A stretch of 64,000 nucleotides of DNA. It comes from Rhynchopus sp. YZ270_cl-10. Lineage: Eukaryota > Euglenozoa > Diplonemea > Diplonemida > Diplonemidae. The DNA lies in assembly GCA_964035575.1 (NCBI GenBank), contig OZ037866.1, positions 744,001 to 808,000 of the forward strand, given 5' to 3'. The notes beneath the pieces are model-generated. The model made no database searches. It was not told the DNA's origin and saw nothing but the letters and a program-made list of their open reading frames with translations. The translations under genes and the position numbers were made by a program. Shown here piece after piece: positions 9,501-18,884 of the stretch. Positions within the stretch are counted from its first letter, which is position 1. Each line of letters begins with the position of its first letter.

Positions 9501-11752
9501 GAAGGCGCTAGGTGATGGCGGCTTCGTTGGAAAGAAGGCGCAGATGGGCAAAGGTCTATGTTGCTGTCGCGTGCGTCGTGTTTACTTGCCTTTGGTAAGG
9601 TCTCTAAGAAAACGAACCACTTTCTTTCTACATCACGTCTTGAGAGGCATGTCATTCCTACTGTGCTTGTGGTTCCGCTGATGCCGGCAGGCAAGAACCC
9701 CTTTATACAGGACCGCGACCCTGACTAAGTTTGCCATGACCGCAGTTCTTCATAGCTCCTTTATACTCCAGAGTTCAGTGGCCTCAGCTAAAACACTCCA
9801 ACCGGTAGTAACCCATACGGTGCATTCCATTGCGGCTCATTCCAATGCTTTGCGAGAAAGACCCAAAGGAGGAATACTGCGTTGTTTAGAAGGACCCGCA
9901 GACCCGAAGCTGTGGGGTGTGAGCGAATCCAGTCTGCACAGACAAGAGGGAGTGATGAGGTTTCTTCTAAGAGGTTGTCATCATAATCCCTGCGGTTAAG
10001 ATCAACCGGAAAGGTAAGAGTGTCCTAATGCAGGCCGGCCAGAGGCTAGCTGTAGAGTGCTTTCTCTGGGTAGAAGGCCCCGCTCTTCAGCATTCCCCTC
10101 GGTCGCGTGGTCGCTTAAATGAGAGCTGCGTTCGCCGCTAGAACTCCGTCGGGCTCCGTTTCTTTTCTGCTGTGCGTGACACAAGATTTTTCTTTTTTGT
10201 GCCTTCAGGGTCTTTTTGTTTTTCAGCAACCCTGCCTCTCCTATATCACCAGTGCATAGCCTTTGTCTTTCTGTTGGGGTATGCGGGACTTCCCCTAGTC
10301 CTCAGGGTCTAAACGCCCCTGCCCTCTTTTATGCAAGTTCACCCTGGCAGGGTATATAAATGCTGGGTCAGGCTGGCCCCCCTATGCTATGATGGGTGCT
10401 CGCACCCGGAGCATAGATGGCCAGCGGTCAGGCCAGAGTCGCTCTGCGGAGTCTCTCTGCCACGCCTTTGGGTTACGGTGTGCTGCCTGTAAGGACGTCC
10501 ATGTATATCCCTAAGAGAAAGGGTGAGGCCCAACTGTCGGTACAGCATGGGGCGCCAAGAGAGAGATGTTGTGACCCCCCCGCCCACCCCTTTTTGTGTT
10601 TTTGGGTTTCTGCTCTCTTGTGTAGACTATCGTGCATCAAGCGTTGGGTGCAGCGAACTGCAGTACCTGTAAGCTCACAACTCTTCAACGGAAGGTGGGC
10701 CGCCGGCTGTCGAGCGGTTGTGAACCGCCCTCGTTCTCTTACGGTACGGGCCAGTCATTAGGTTTCCTTTTTACATCTTCTGTTGTTGGCCGCAGGGTAC
10801 TTGTGCTTTCATCCGGATGGCTGGCATCGTACGTGGGTCAGTCGGAGGTGCCTGCATTAATAACTTCACTTTCTTTACGGAGAGATCGAAATCCATCTCT
10901 TCACGACTCCGTGTTCCGCTATGCACTGGCAGACGTCTTCCTGCTCCGGAGCAGTGAAGTGACCTCTGCAAGACATTCCCACGGATGCCCCCCCCCCCCC
11001 CCCCCCCCCCCGACTGCGCTCAAAACGGATTAGGGCCGTCGAGGCATTCAATATGTCAGGATGCTAGATGCCTCGTTTCGTGGCTTACCGGCTTCGTCAT
11101 TTTATACGTTCATCTGGCTGATGAGTGGAAGCCGGTGTAGTACATATCAGATGTAAACCACGAAATGGATTGTAGAACTGCATGGTTGGAGTCCACCCCC
11201 CGGTACAGCCGGTCACATACCATGGTTCACTGTTCACGAGTGGTCTGTTGTATTTCGAGTCAAGTCTTATTTGAATTACGTTTTTCGCGCCCACCCTGGG
11301 GATTTCATTATCTCTGAAGCTTTCTGGATTTCTCAAATTATCGTCGCGGTTCAGATCTCGAATTCCATCTGAAAGAATTCCAGTGACGAGATCAAAACAC
11401 GCACGATTCTTCCCATCGCAGTTGAGCGATTCGGTAAGCTCAAGCAAACAAACAAAAGGTTAAAGAGTTTGGCGTTACGAAAACAAAAATAGCGATTTTT
11501 CAATACGGCGTTCTGTCAAAATGAACGGCACACTGTTTTACATTCGTTATTCATTCAAAAAAATGAAGCGAACCCATTGGCCAACGAAGTAACCTTCCCC
11601 TTATGATACCACAACAAAACCACCCCAACCCAATACAGAGAGTGTTGGCGCTGTTGGAAGCCACAACACCGGAGTCTGGGTACCGCTGTAAGATCGGATT
11701 TTCCAAAGTGCCGAGAGAAGCATGTCTCACCGATGAAGGAACACCCCGTTAA
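592..11752 (+). CDS. Membrane adenylate cyclase 1 with tandem catalytic and degenerate cyclase domains (4 exons)
   Basis: Exons, set by comparison with two paralogues in this window: 592-1671, 2152-3588, 3715-4365 and 11639-11752. All introns are GT-AG and phase 0; the product is 1093 residues. Order: acidic cytosolic N-terminus, membrane helix about 47-69, large extracellular sensor (Cache-like by topology only), second helix about 481-506, HAMP-like linker, class III catalytic domain from about 580, then a second cyclase-like domain (840-1056) and a short tail. The catalytic domain has both metal aspartates (FTDIKGST, GDSFMV), the adenine-selecting Lys (EVKTIGD) and Asp (VDYRG), and the Asn and Arg of TVNLASR, so it should make cAMP from ATP as a homodimer. 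The second domain has lost the metal and transition-state residues. The last exon (LLEATTPESGYRC) matches the paralogues' last exons. Unlike them, this gene has an extra intron (1672-2151) inside the sensor. Confidence 0.88.
1672..2151 (+). other. Intron 1 of adenylate cyclase 1
   Basis: 480 nt bounded by GTATGA and TTCACAG, phase 0, absent from both paralogues, so gained here or lost there. The first part is T-rich. The motif CACCACCTAG occurs twice near 1990-2020. No gene or recognisable element lies within it. Confidence 0.75.
4470..4636. repeat. R1 repeat, copy 1 (167 bp)
   Basis: Nearly identical to 8133-8299, with one visible substitution. It contains two hairpins: CAGAAATCAT / ATGATTTCTG around the loop GAGAG, and AAATCAT / ATGATTT around GCGAT. 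A homopolymer A run precedes it. It marks the left end of the first inserted block in cyclase 1 intron 3. Confidence 0.9.
4947..5056. repeat. Short hairpin repeats, type A followed by type C
   Basis: Type A here is a variant of the hairpin CTAAGCACGAGAGGCTTAG followed by GGTTCATCTT. Type C follows at once: a TTTCATC segment, then CATCGTACGTGGGTCAG, a GGAGGTG core and a CATTAACTTCACTTT tail. Other type C copies are at 10798, 18246 and 23337. Confidence 0.65.
5112..5330. repeat. Three-unit tandem repeat led by CTACTG triplets
   Basis: Three units, spaced about 80 and 88 bp, each begin with a variable run of CTACTG/CTGCTA triplets and continue into ACCACTCTTGCACTAGGTCT. The first two end with a GGTTTAGATCAC segment. 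Unit length differs mainly in the number of triplets, as expected from replication slippage. Confidence 0.85.
5546..6130. repeat. Degenerate array of about four hairpin-bearing units
   Basis: Units begin near 5546, 5684, 5920 and 6050. Each starts with a diverged type A hairpin (loop CACGAGAG, CACGTGAG or GCGTGAGAG), then a pyrimidine-rich TTTTCTCT segment. The first three continue with a GTGCTGTT/CAGTGGT/GATAGTGTG segment and a TTTCCTCA end. The first unit matches the type A consensus best; the others have drifted. Confidence 0.6.
6311..6352. repeat. Short hairpin repeat, type D
   Basis: GGTACACTGCCACGGGAGG followed by GCTTTGTATTTCACGTCA. The outer TAC/GTA and inner GCC/GGC can pair. Related copies are at 11150, 22643, 28367, 33531 and 44071. 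Confidence 0.6.
7945..8299. repeat. R2 and R1 repeats joined head to tail (355 bp)
   Basis: 7945-8136 is R2 (192 bp, same as 11297-11488) and 8133-8299 is R1 (same as 4470-4636); they overlap in a short A-rich run. R2 can form a hairpin from GATCTCG and CGAGATC around an inner GAATTC pair. Either this is the junction of two neighbouring elements that share ends, or a 355-bp element whose halves were copied to each side. No protein-coding potential is seen in it. Confidence 0.88.
10798..10876. repeat. Short hairpin repeat, type C
   Basis: GGTACTTGTGCTTTCATCC, then GGCATCGTACGTGGGTCAG, TCGGAGGTGCCTGCATTA and a CTTCACTTTCTTT tail. It closely matches the copy at 4978-5056. Confidence 0.7.
10986..11011. 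repeat. Homopolymer C run
   Basis: About 22 consecutive C on the + strand, in the right half of cyclase 1 intron 3. Sequencing may misjudge its exact length. Confidence 0.8.
11150..11273. repeat. Extended type D repeat
   Basis: About 110 bp align with 28367-28475. Both begin GATGTAAACC/GATGCAAACC, share CGAAATGGAT, a CACCC block, then the type D core TTCACTGTTCACGAG or TACACTGTTCACGAA and GTTGTATTTC. This shows that type D is the 3' part of a longer repeat. Confidence 0.75.
11297..11488. repeat. R2 repeat, copy 2 (192 bp)
   Basis: Appears identical to 7945-8136. It closes the second inserted block, about 150 bp before the acceptor of the last exon of cyclase 1. Confidence 0.9.
11639..11752 (+). 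CDS. Terminal exon of adenylate cyclase 1
   Basis: After the acceptor AATACAG the frame reads RVLALLEATTPESGYRCKI and on to a TAA at 11750-11752, 37 codons in all. It lines up with the last exons of cyclase 2 (TVLGLMEADAPTEGFRC) and cyclase 3 (HVAEIMAEDASTAGYRC). Phase 0 fits the donor at 4366. A nearer acceptor at 4406 leads to unrelated residues and then into the A run and repeat R1, so it was not chosen. Confidence 0.85.
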   Translation, partial: RVLALLEATTPESGYRCKIGFSKVPREACLTDEGTPR

Positions 11753-12797
11753 TGAAATTTGATACTAATTTGAAGGTTTCCCCTCCTGAATGATCCCCCC
11801 CCCCCACACCCCCTTCTCCTTTCCCCCCAATTTGTGTGACAATTTTTTGGGCAGAATATTAGGTAAAGAACCTTGGTTGACGATTGTTGACAAAAAAAAA
11901 GGTGCGTCTTTCTTTTTCTTTTTCTTTTTTGACGAACTGTCTACAGCACGAACATTTGCTCTTGACACCCGCATCATAAAGCGGACTTTGTTTTAATCAC
12001 AGCATCTTTACCAATATTTTTTTTCGTTCTTTTTAAGTATCGAATGATTCGACCCTCTATTGTCTCTCCAATGAGTTTCAAAAGCCTTATCTTCTTCCCT
12101 TTAATTGAAGGTAGGCGGGGGATAATATTTGGATTTTATGAGGGAGACAGTTCTACACCCAATTCTACCCAAAAAGCTCTTTTTTTTTAAACTGATCACC
12201 ACTGCCACATAGAGGTGGGGAGATGTGTGCTGTCTGTGTAGTCCCCTCGAAAACAAGAACAGGGAAACTGTCCCCCGCTTTGAGTGGAGAACCCCGCCAC
12301 GTAGAACAACACGAAAACCGTGGTAAGAGGCAGTACCTCACACTAACCCCCGCCTACACTGTAGGTAATCATTTAAAAAAAAAATCATGGATGGCACCCC
12401 GTATCGTGTATTACTGGGTTTTGCAAATACTAGATTCATTGTATTAGGTACCCGTTACCAGGGCGTTACCGGGTATTTTCGATGGTATTTACCGGGTTAA
12501 AAAAAGTACCCTCAGTAATACCGTACCTGGGTGTCATTCATGGATAATATTATAAAAAGTTCGCGAAGAATTGGATCAAAAATTGCCGACACCACATTGT
12601 AACAAAGTAAGTGTCGCCAGTCGCGTGCCACACACCCCCACCTAAGTGCCCTCTTTCCCTCTTCACAATTTCATCTAGTTCTCAAATGACTCCTTCTTTC
12701 CTGCCCCTGCAATTTTGTTTGGAAAGATGCTAAACTGCCCGAGAGGGCCGCCAACGCCCCCCCCTTTTTTGACAACTATTTTTGCGGGTTTACGAAG

Positions 12798-12976
12798 TGA
12801 CTAAGCACGAGAGGCCTGGGTTCTTCTTATAACCTCTTTTTTTAGGAAATGACGGTGTACCTGCTTACAGTTTCCCTGTCAACAACTCCCAAGGTGCAAC
12901 ACTCCGGGGGTTCGATAACCGAGTGTCAGTGCTCTGCGTCGCAGAGGCGTTTTGCACGATAAACTTCACTTTCTTT
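12798..12976. repeat. Type A plus long type B hairpin repeat
   Basis: Type A CTAAGCACGAGAGGCCTGG is followed by ACAGTTTCCCTGTCAAC, a GGGGGTTCGATAACC hairpin and GTGCTCTGCGTCGCAGAG with GCGTTTTGCAC. The GTGC/GCAC and CTCTGC/GCAGAG pairs nest into one stem. The B part aligns over about 130 bp with 18617-18752. Confidence 0.75.
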
Positions 12977-13863
12977 CCCCCCGTTTTGAGCGTATTTATT
13001 GATGTAAGTTTTTTTGTTGTGGGCTGAAGCTTGCGAGGCTTAGGATCCCACAATTCCCCCGCCCAAATTATTGTTTTTTCCTGCACGACGTTTGTGTTAT
13101 TTACTTTCTTTTATGAGATCGTTGTCCAGTCTGGCGTCTACACAAAACTGGGTAACCACCACCCCCCCCTTCCCCGTCCCACTCGAACAACCACATTCTT
13201 CGTCCATTCACATACCCTCTCCCATCCCACTCCCCCTTGCCAGCCATTACTTATAACAATACAACGAACGCATTTTTTTTTTTTTCAATGCGAAAATATT
13301 GATACGATTTTCAAATTTAATACGATCGTTATTACAATTCGTGTTGTTACTCTTTCGTATGAAGGGGAAAAAAAGATACTTTTCACTGTATACCGACATG
13401 TGTCTCTGTGGGTGGTGCGTTGAATTGATTAGTTTCACGCAGCAGGAACAATACGATACAGAGACTTCGTTTTATTTATTTGGGTGACTCAGCAAACAGC
13501 GACACTTAAGTTCTTCCTCTTTAATTAGCTCATGAGGCGTTACAACAAATGAGGGCAACCAAAAACAAAACAAAACAAAACAAAAAAATTGCTAAAAAGT
13601 GAGAACATGCTAACATTTGTTGTAACGCCCTGTGTGTTTGATACCTACCGTAATCGTAAAAAAAAAATATCGATTGTACTAATGTTTCGACCTTTTAAGG
13701 ATTTTTTCTGGAAGTTCGGTCTTTTTTTTTTTATGGTCGAACATTTTTACGATTATGGGAATGAGGGGTAATTCTTGCGCAGAATATGGCCTTAATGTGT
13801 GTGCGTTATTGGAGCCTGCTGTCTGCTGAGGCGTTTGCATCCCTTTTGCGTTTTATCTTTCCC

Positions 13864-13917
13864 CCTGCGGAGTGTCAGTGCCTGCGTCGCAGAGATGTTT
13901 TGCACTGTTAACTTCGG
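13864..13917. repeat. Type B hairpin repeat
   Basis: GAGTGTCAGTGCCTGCGTCG, then CAGAGATGTTTTGCAC. This is the type B core, with stem changes relative to 12924. Confidence 0.6.
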
Positions 13918-14131
13918 ATTTTTTTTTGTGAGTTTTGTTTAGATGCGTGTGCACAGAGAAGGGCGCACAGGGTTTCTTTTGTGCCTGCATCCGCCTGGAG
14001 GTGTACTGTGCGTTATCAAATCCACTTTCTTTGTTTTATTATGTGCAATTCACAAAGAAAGCAGCGACCTGGTGTTGTCTTAAAAGTATTTTCATTGAGA
14101 TCATCTGTAGTGATACCCTTTGAAATTCATT

Positions 14132-14282
14132 GGCCTTCGGGCGGATTTTGTGTGTACAGAACCCTGTCCTCGGATAGGGTGATTATTGATACGAAAAAGA
14201 AAAGGAAAAAGGAAAAGAGAAAAGTGTTTTAGTATAGTAGAGCACACTCTAGGGTGGCTACACTAACACAACCAAGTTTTTC
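14132..14282. repeat. Composite E-F hairpin repeat
   Basis: Type E: GCCTTCGGG, GTACAGAA, then the hairpin CCCTGTCCTCGGATAGGG and GTGATTATTGATAC. Type F follows after a short spacer: TAGAGCACACTCTAGGG, TGGCTACACTAACACAACC, AAGTTTT and an A-rich tail. The same order is seen at 28016-28144 and 43747-43848. Confidence 0.7.
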
Positions 14283-14391
14283 AAAAGAAAAAAACCAACA
14301 AAAAAATACCTGGTTTTTTCTCTCGCTCTCGCCTCTTCGGGGGTATGTGCGATTAATGTTGTTTTATTGGTGTTACCGTACACCTGTCGGG

Positions 14392-14475
14392 GACATGTCA
14401 AGGACATGTCAAGGACCTGTCAATATAGGGGGGGTGTGTCATTTTATAATTTGGTATACAGTGGGTTTTTTTCCC
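14392..14475. repeat. M-N repeat: GACATGTC block plus inverted-arm block
   Basis: GTCGGGGACATGTCAAGGAC and GACCTGTCAATAT (block M) are followed by GGGTGTGTCATTTTATAATT (block N). At 16750-16835 the same M block is preceded by the reverse complement of N. A diverged M-like block lies at 28490-28560. Confidence 0.7.
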
Positions 14476-14575
14476 ACAGTACTGTACTGTGTACTTCAGA
14501 TAGTTTTTGGACACACATGTGACCCCACCGTGGAGAGCAATCGGCTCGCGCAATCAAAAGAAAGCAGAGAAAAGG

Positions 14576-15205
14576 CAGGGTTGTATCTAGGGGGGTCGGG
14601 GGGGGTCACTGACCCCCCCCGGGGGGGGTCAATTTTACCCTCAGAATCTGGCACGGTGCGCTGGTCAGCCTCACCCCCCTGTAAAAAATTACATATTTTC
14701 CCCCGAACTACACGTTTTCCACCCACCACCAGTGTCGGCACTGGTGAAGAGCGACAACACCCGCACCGACTACACTACGTGGAACGGTGATGGCAGTGAG
14801 GAAAAAGATTTGGCGAAAAGAATAAAAGTAGCGTACCGTGCGCCTGCGGCGCAAGCTTACATCACACCTTCCCATGACATAGTTTGGCTGTACAATAGTG
14901 CAATTTTAGAAATGTTGCGTACCGTGGCTTCGCCAGGAACCTTTGGGTGCCATGCCCACCGTTTCTTGACCTGTTTCATACCCTCACAGAAGCTACATAC
15001 CACCATGATATTCTGAAGCTTTGGGGTATGGGGTTTTCTTGGTGAGATCGAGGCTTCATCGAGAAAGCTCGGAATACACCCAAAAACCCTTGAAAGACAT
15101 GTGATGACCTGATGTGGTGACATTTTTCCCGGCGGAAAAAAAATTTTTTTGGGAAAAAATTGACCCCCCCCGAGAAAAAAAAACAAGATCCTAGAAACAA
15201 CCCTG
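14576..15205. mobile_element. hAT-type non-autonomous transposon (MITE), 630 bp
   Basis: The left end CAGGGTTGTATCTAGG and the right end CCTAGAAACAACCCTG are inverted repeats. The element is flanked on both sides by the perfect 8-bp direct repeat AGAAAAGG (14568-14575 and 15206-15213). CAGGG-type ends with 8-bp target duplications are the mark of the hAT superfamily. Inside are runs of G and C near each end and no usable reading frame. A related left end is cut by the window edge at 63916. Confidence 0.9.
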
Positions 15206-15325
15206 AGAAAAGGGGAAAGAAAAAAGAAAAAAGTTGGGCACCGTGCGCCTGCGGCGCTACCTGTTCCCTACCCCCCCATGATGTGCTTATGTATATTCCA
15301 CCTGATTTTGACCATGTTTGCCGGT

Positions 15326-15765
15326 GTGTACTATGTACTGTGTACTGTGTACTGTGTACTGTGTACTGTGTACTGTGTACTGTGTACTGTGTACTGTGTA
15401 CTGTGTACTGTGTACTGTGTACTGTGTACTGTGTACTGTGTACTGTGTACTGTGTACTGTGTACTGTGTACTGTGTACTGTGTACTGTGTACTGTGTACT
15501 GTGTACTGTGTACTGTGTACTGTGTACTGTGTACTGTGTACTGTGTACTGTGTACTGTGTACTGTGTACTGTGTACTGTGTACTGTGTACTGTGTACTGT
15601 GTACTGTGTACTGTGTACTGTGTACTGTGTACTGTGTACTGTGTACTGTGTACTGTGTACTGTGTACTGTGTACTGTGTACTGTGTACTGTGTACTGTGT
15701 ACTGTGTACTGTGTACTGTGTACTGTGTACTGTGTACTGTGTACTGTGTACTGTGTACTGTGTAC
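15326..15765. repeat. 7-bp satellite TGTGTAC, about 62 copies
   Basis: A near-perfect tandem array; only the first one or two units vary. The unit contains no stop codon in any frame of either strand, so long frames across it are artefacts. Together with the next two features it forms a compound block repeated at 18885-20704. Confidence 0.97.
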
Positions 15766-16005
15766 GAAGGAAGAGGTCAACGCCCTACGTTGGCGCTGTG
15801 TCGAACTCCTCGCGCAGCTCTTTGTCCTGCAAGCAGAACGCTCGTCCGCCTGTTGCTGGCCAGCATCACCACGCAATCAAAGTGCTCCTTCGTTACAGAA
15901 TCGTACGTCGCATCGCTGCTGATGTGACAGGTGAGCTATTGGCCACGTACCGTCCCCACGTAGACGTTTTTATGTCCCACACTTCATACACAACGACCTT
16001 GTCAT
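15766..16005. repeat. Unique spacer between satellites, copy 1
   Basis: About 240 bp matching 19291-19544 with scattered substitutions and small gaps (the other copy is longer by about 15 bp near 19370). The minus strand looks weakly coding (YDSVTKEHFDCVV, then REEF...RQRRALTSSF in copy 2). It may be a fragment of a gene captured between the two arrays. Confidence 0.8.
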
Positions 16006-16606
16006 GTGCTATGGTACTATGGTACTATGGTACTATGGTACTATGGTACTATGGTACTATGGTACTATGGTACTATGGTACTATGGTACTATGGTACTAT
16101 GGTACTATGGTACTATGGTACTATGGTACTATGGTACTATGGTACTATGGTACTATGGTACTATGGTACTATGGTACTATGGTACTATGGTACTATGGTA
16201 CTATGGTACTATGGTACTATGGTACTATGGTACTATGGTACTATGGTACTATGGTACTATGGTACTATGGTACTATGGTACTATGGTACTATGGTACTAT
16301 GGTACTATGGTACTATGGTACTATGGTACTATGGTACTATGGTACTATGGTACTATGGTACTATGGTACTATGGTACTATGGTACTATGGTACTATGGTA
16401 CTATGGTACTATGGTACTATGGTACTATGGTACTATGGTACTATGGTACTATGGTACTATGGTACTATGGTACTATGGTACTATGGTACTATGGTACTAT
16501 GGTACTATGGTACTATGGTACTATGGTACTATGGTACTATGGTACTATGGTACTATGGTACTATGGTACTATGGTACTATGGTACTATGGTACTATGGTA
16601 CTATGG
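16006..16606. repeat. 8-bp satellite GGTACTAT, about 75 copies
   Basis: Homogeneous tandem array ending abruptly at CTATGGCC. The unit is open in all + frames, giving spurious proteins of the type LWYYGTMV. Confidence 0.97.
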
Positions 16607-16749
16607 CCAAGTTTTCACAACTCCGTGTGCTCAGACCACTAGTAGGCACCACCTATGATGCCTACATAGCCCAGAAGATGGCCATTTCCAGACTTCGGGC
16701 GGTTTTGAGCACTGCCCCTTCCTTAGTGGGTGATTTTCCCGGGCAAAAA

Positions 16750-16835
16750 AATAACCCACTACAAAGCAAATTATAAAATGACACCCCCCACTGTCGGGGA
16801 CATGTCAAGGACATGTCAAGGACCTGTCAATATGA
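16750..16835. repeat. N'-M repeat, partner of 14392-14475
   Basis: AAATTATAAAATGACACCCC (reverse complement of block N) precedes GTCGGGGACATGTCAAGGAC and ACCTGTCAATAT (block M, same orientation as at 14392). One simple reading is a parent element N'-M-N of which each copy keeps one arm. Confidence 0.65.
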
Positions 16836-17179
16836 GCCCTTTCGGTAACACCATTTATTTATTTATTTTTCCTCCCCGGCCTAGGCCATTTCCACCTTCT
16901 TGTTCTTTGCCCCTCTATGTTTCGCGTGCCGCCCTGTTATATCCCCAGATGTCCAGCCAAGGACAAAACATCAAAATAAAATAGAATGTATTTATAAACC
17001 CCCTACACACAGTGAGGGATTGCAGGAAAGCATCGCACCTTTTTTAAAAAAAACAAAATCACAGTAGAAAGACCACGAAAACATCTTGCACGAAGAAACC
17101 ACCCCACCCCCTCAACCCCCCCGTACACTCCGTTACACTCTCATTACCCAAATGTATCACTTTCCCTTTATTTTATTTT

Positions 17180-17232
17180 TAGTCAGTGCCTGCGTCTCAG
17201 AGGCGTTTTGCACTATCAACTTCACTTTCTTT
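17180..17232. repeat. Type B hairpin repeat
   Basis: AGTCAGTGCCTGCGTCTCAG, AGGCGTTTTGCAC, then the CTTCACTTTCTTT tail shared with types B and C. Confidence 0.65.
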
Positions 17233-18245
17233 TTAAGGTGGCTAACTAATTAGGCCCATCCTACGTTTTTTTGGTTCTTTTAAAATCTTCTTCACATTCT
17301 TTTGTGATAAACGAAAAACCCTGACTAATAAATGGTTACTGTAGTTGTCCCTAGCCCTTTTATCTACTCCGGAATACACCCTCAACAGTGTAGAGCCTTT
17401 GCGCCCCCAAATCTATGTTTGTCGCAACCAACTGCACCAGATGACCAACCACGTGGCTTAAGGTTTCATCCTACAAGCTATTCTTCACGCTTCTATTTAT
17501 CGAAATATTAAAACCCACATCTCGGAACTTCTCTACACACAAATCATTTCATTGGACGCATCCCCTCCTTTAATTGTTGGGATGCGGTTGCCATGTTTGT
17601 GCAATCTCCACTTACTGCTGTGTTTTTGAGTGTTTTTCCTTTTCTGTGAGTGTTGGTTGAATTGGAGTCGGGGGGGAGCAAAAGGGCAATGAAACGAGAC
17701 AATATTATGACAAAATAGAGTATTTAATTCCGAATTACACACGATCCTATCATTTGAACAATAGGCCTGATCTTTTCGGTTTATATTATTTCTTTACAAC
17801 CGTACGCACCGCTTCGTATTGTTGTTAGACTACAAAAAAAAAAGGAAAGTGGAGATTGCACAAAACTGTGGCAAACACAACCGAGGCAACTACACTACCT
17901 CCAACAAATTTTTCAAAAAAAAAAACACACAAATCTTAACCTCTTCTATTCCGATGTCTCAAACCCAGGGGGTTCCCCTAATTCTTCATCCCTGCCTATG
18001 GGATGAGGGGTCTTACGGTATCTCTGGTATTGGGGAGCATTGAGTGCAGAACTAAGGGGTGGGGGACGGTTGATGCTAGTGAAGCCAATTTGAGCTTCAG
18101 AGGGAAATCAAAGCAACCCACCCTTATCGAACGAAATGAAATATTCTTTTTCTCTCTCCCGCCCCCCTTTTCTAAAGGGGCTTTTAATATTTCCTCATGT
18201 TTGAACACATACTATCCCCCTGGTTTCTTTCCTCTCCTTTGTGAT

Positions 18246-18380
18246 TTCATCCGGATGGTGGGCATCGTACCGGTCAGTCGGAGGTGCCTGCATCAATAAC
18301 TATTCTTTTGTTTTTTTCCCCCCACAGTTGTATCGGTGCTCTGTGTCCCAGAGACGTTTGCACTATCAACTTTCACCTTT
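18246..18380. repeat. Type C followed by type B repeat
   Basis: Type C: CATCCGGATGG, GGCATCGTACC, TCAGTCGGAGGTGCCTGCAT. Type B after about 30 bp: GTGCTCTGTGTCCCAGAGAC, GTTTGCAC, in which CTCTG and CAGAG still pair although other bases differ from 12924. Confidence 0.65.
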
Positions 18381-18616
18381 CTTCTTCTTCATCGCTCGCT
18401 TTTTTTCTTTCTTTCTCTTGAATCTTATACCCTTCCACAACAGGCTGGGAGTGGCTGTTCGCACTGTCTACAGTTTTCCTGTACGCAACTTCCAACCGGG
18501 AACAGACGCGGCTATAAAGGGGGGGGTAGTATTTTAACCTCCCACTCATTTGCGCAACCGCAGCTAGCCGGCGTCAGTGCGTGTCCCAGAAGCATTTTTT
18601 CTTTTTCTTTTTCTCT

Positions 18617-18752
18617 TTTTGGGAAATGACTGTGTGCCTGCTTCACAGTTTCCCTGTCAACAACTCCCAAGGTGCAACACTCCGGGGGTTTCGATAACCC
18701 ACAGAGTGTCAGTGCTCTGCGTCACAGAGACGTTTTGCACGATAAAATTCAC
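18617..18752. repeat. Long type B hairpin repeat
   Basis: Aligns over about 130 bp with 12843-12976, from GGAAATGAC through ACAGTTTCCCTGTCAAC to GCACGATAAA. The middle hairpin here is GGGTTTCGATAACCC, a longer stem than its partner has. Confidence 0.75.
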
Positions 18753-18884
18753 TTTTCTCTCTCTCTCTTGCAGCGTTTCCTGGGCTACGGGGTAGGGGGC
18801 GATGACACATGATTGTGCACGATGACGCACGATGACGCACGATGACAACACGATTTCACTTTTTTTGTTTTTTTAGTGGTGGTT

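Larger units (their letters stand above)
4366..11638 (+). other. Giant intron 3 of adenylate cyclase 1, filled with repeats
   Basis: The donor GTATTG follows codon Lys at 4365 and the acceptor ACAG ends at 11638; the flanking exons join in phase 0. The matching introns are about 166 nt in cyclase 2 and 230 nt in cyclase 3, so almost all of the 7.3 kb is inserted DNA. It contains two blocks with shared ends (see the repeats at 4470, 7945 and 11297), a short triplicated repeat (5112-5330), a degenerate array (5546-6130), several short hairpin repeats and a run of about 22 C near 10986. No long reading frame with protein-like character was found; 6880-7860 is somewhat G+C-richer than its surroundings but gives only short frames. 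Confidence 0.82.
11753..14131. other. Repeat-rich intergenic DNA after cyclase 1
   Basis: No gene seen. The stretch has many A or T runs, a C-run near 11793, a palindromic patch of GTACC/GGTAC motifs near 12440-12530, and short hairpin repeats at 12798-12976 and 13864-13917. Confidence 0.6.
16607..18884. other. Intergenic DNA between the compound satellites
   Basis: No gene recognised. It holds the second M-N repeat (16750-16835), type B, C and B repeats (17180, 18246, 18617), and a short run of GCACGATGAC units near 18805-18845 that recurs near 21415-21470. Most of the rest is A/T-rich with homopolymers. Confidence 0.6.

Noticed and set aside
4470-11488. R1/R2 direct repeats as long terminal repeats of a retroelement
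   Set aside because: Their order is permuted (R1...R2-R1...R2), they lack TG...CA ends, no primer or polypurine site is seen, and the interiors have no coding domains.
12900-12935. tRNA-like T-arm (GGGGGTTCGATAACC) in type B repeats
   Set aside because: No acceptor stem, D-arm or anticodon arm fits around it at any of the copies (12900, 18690, 35743).
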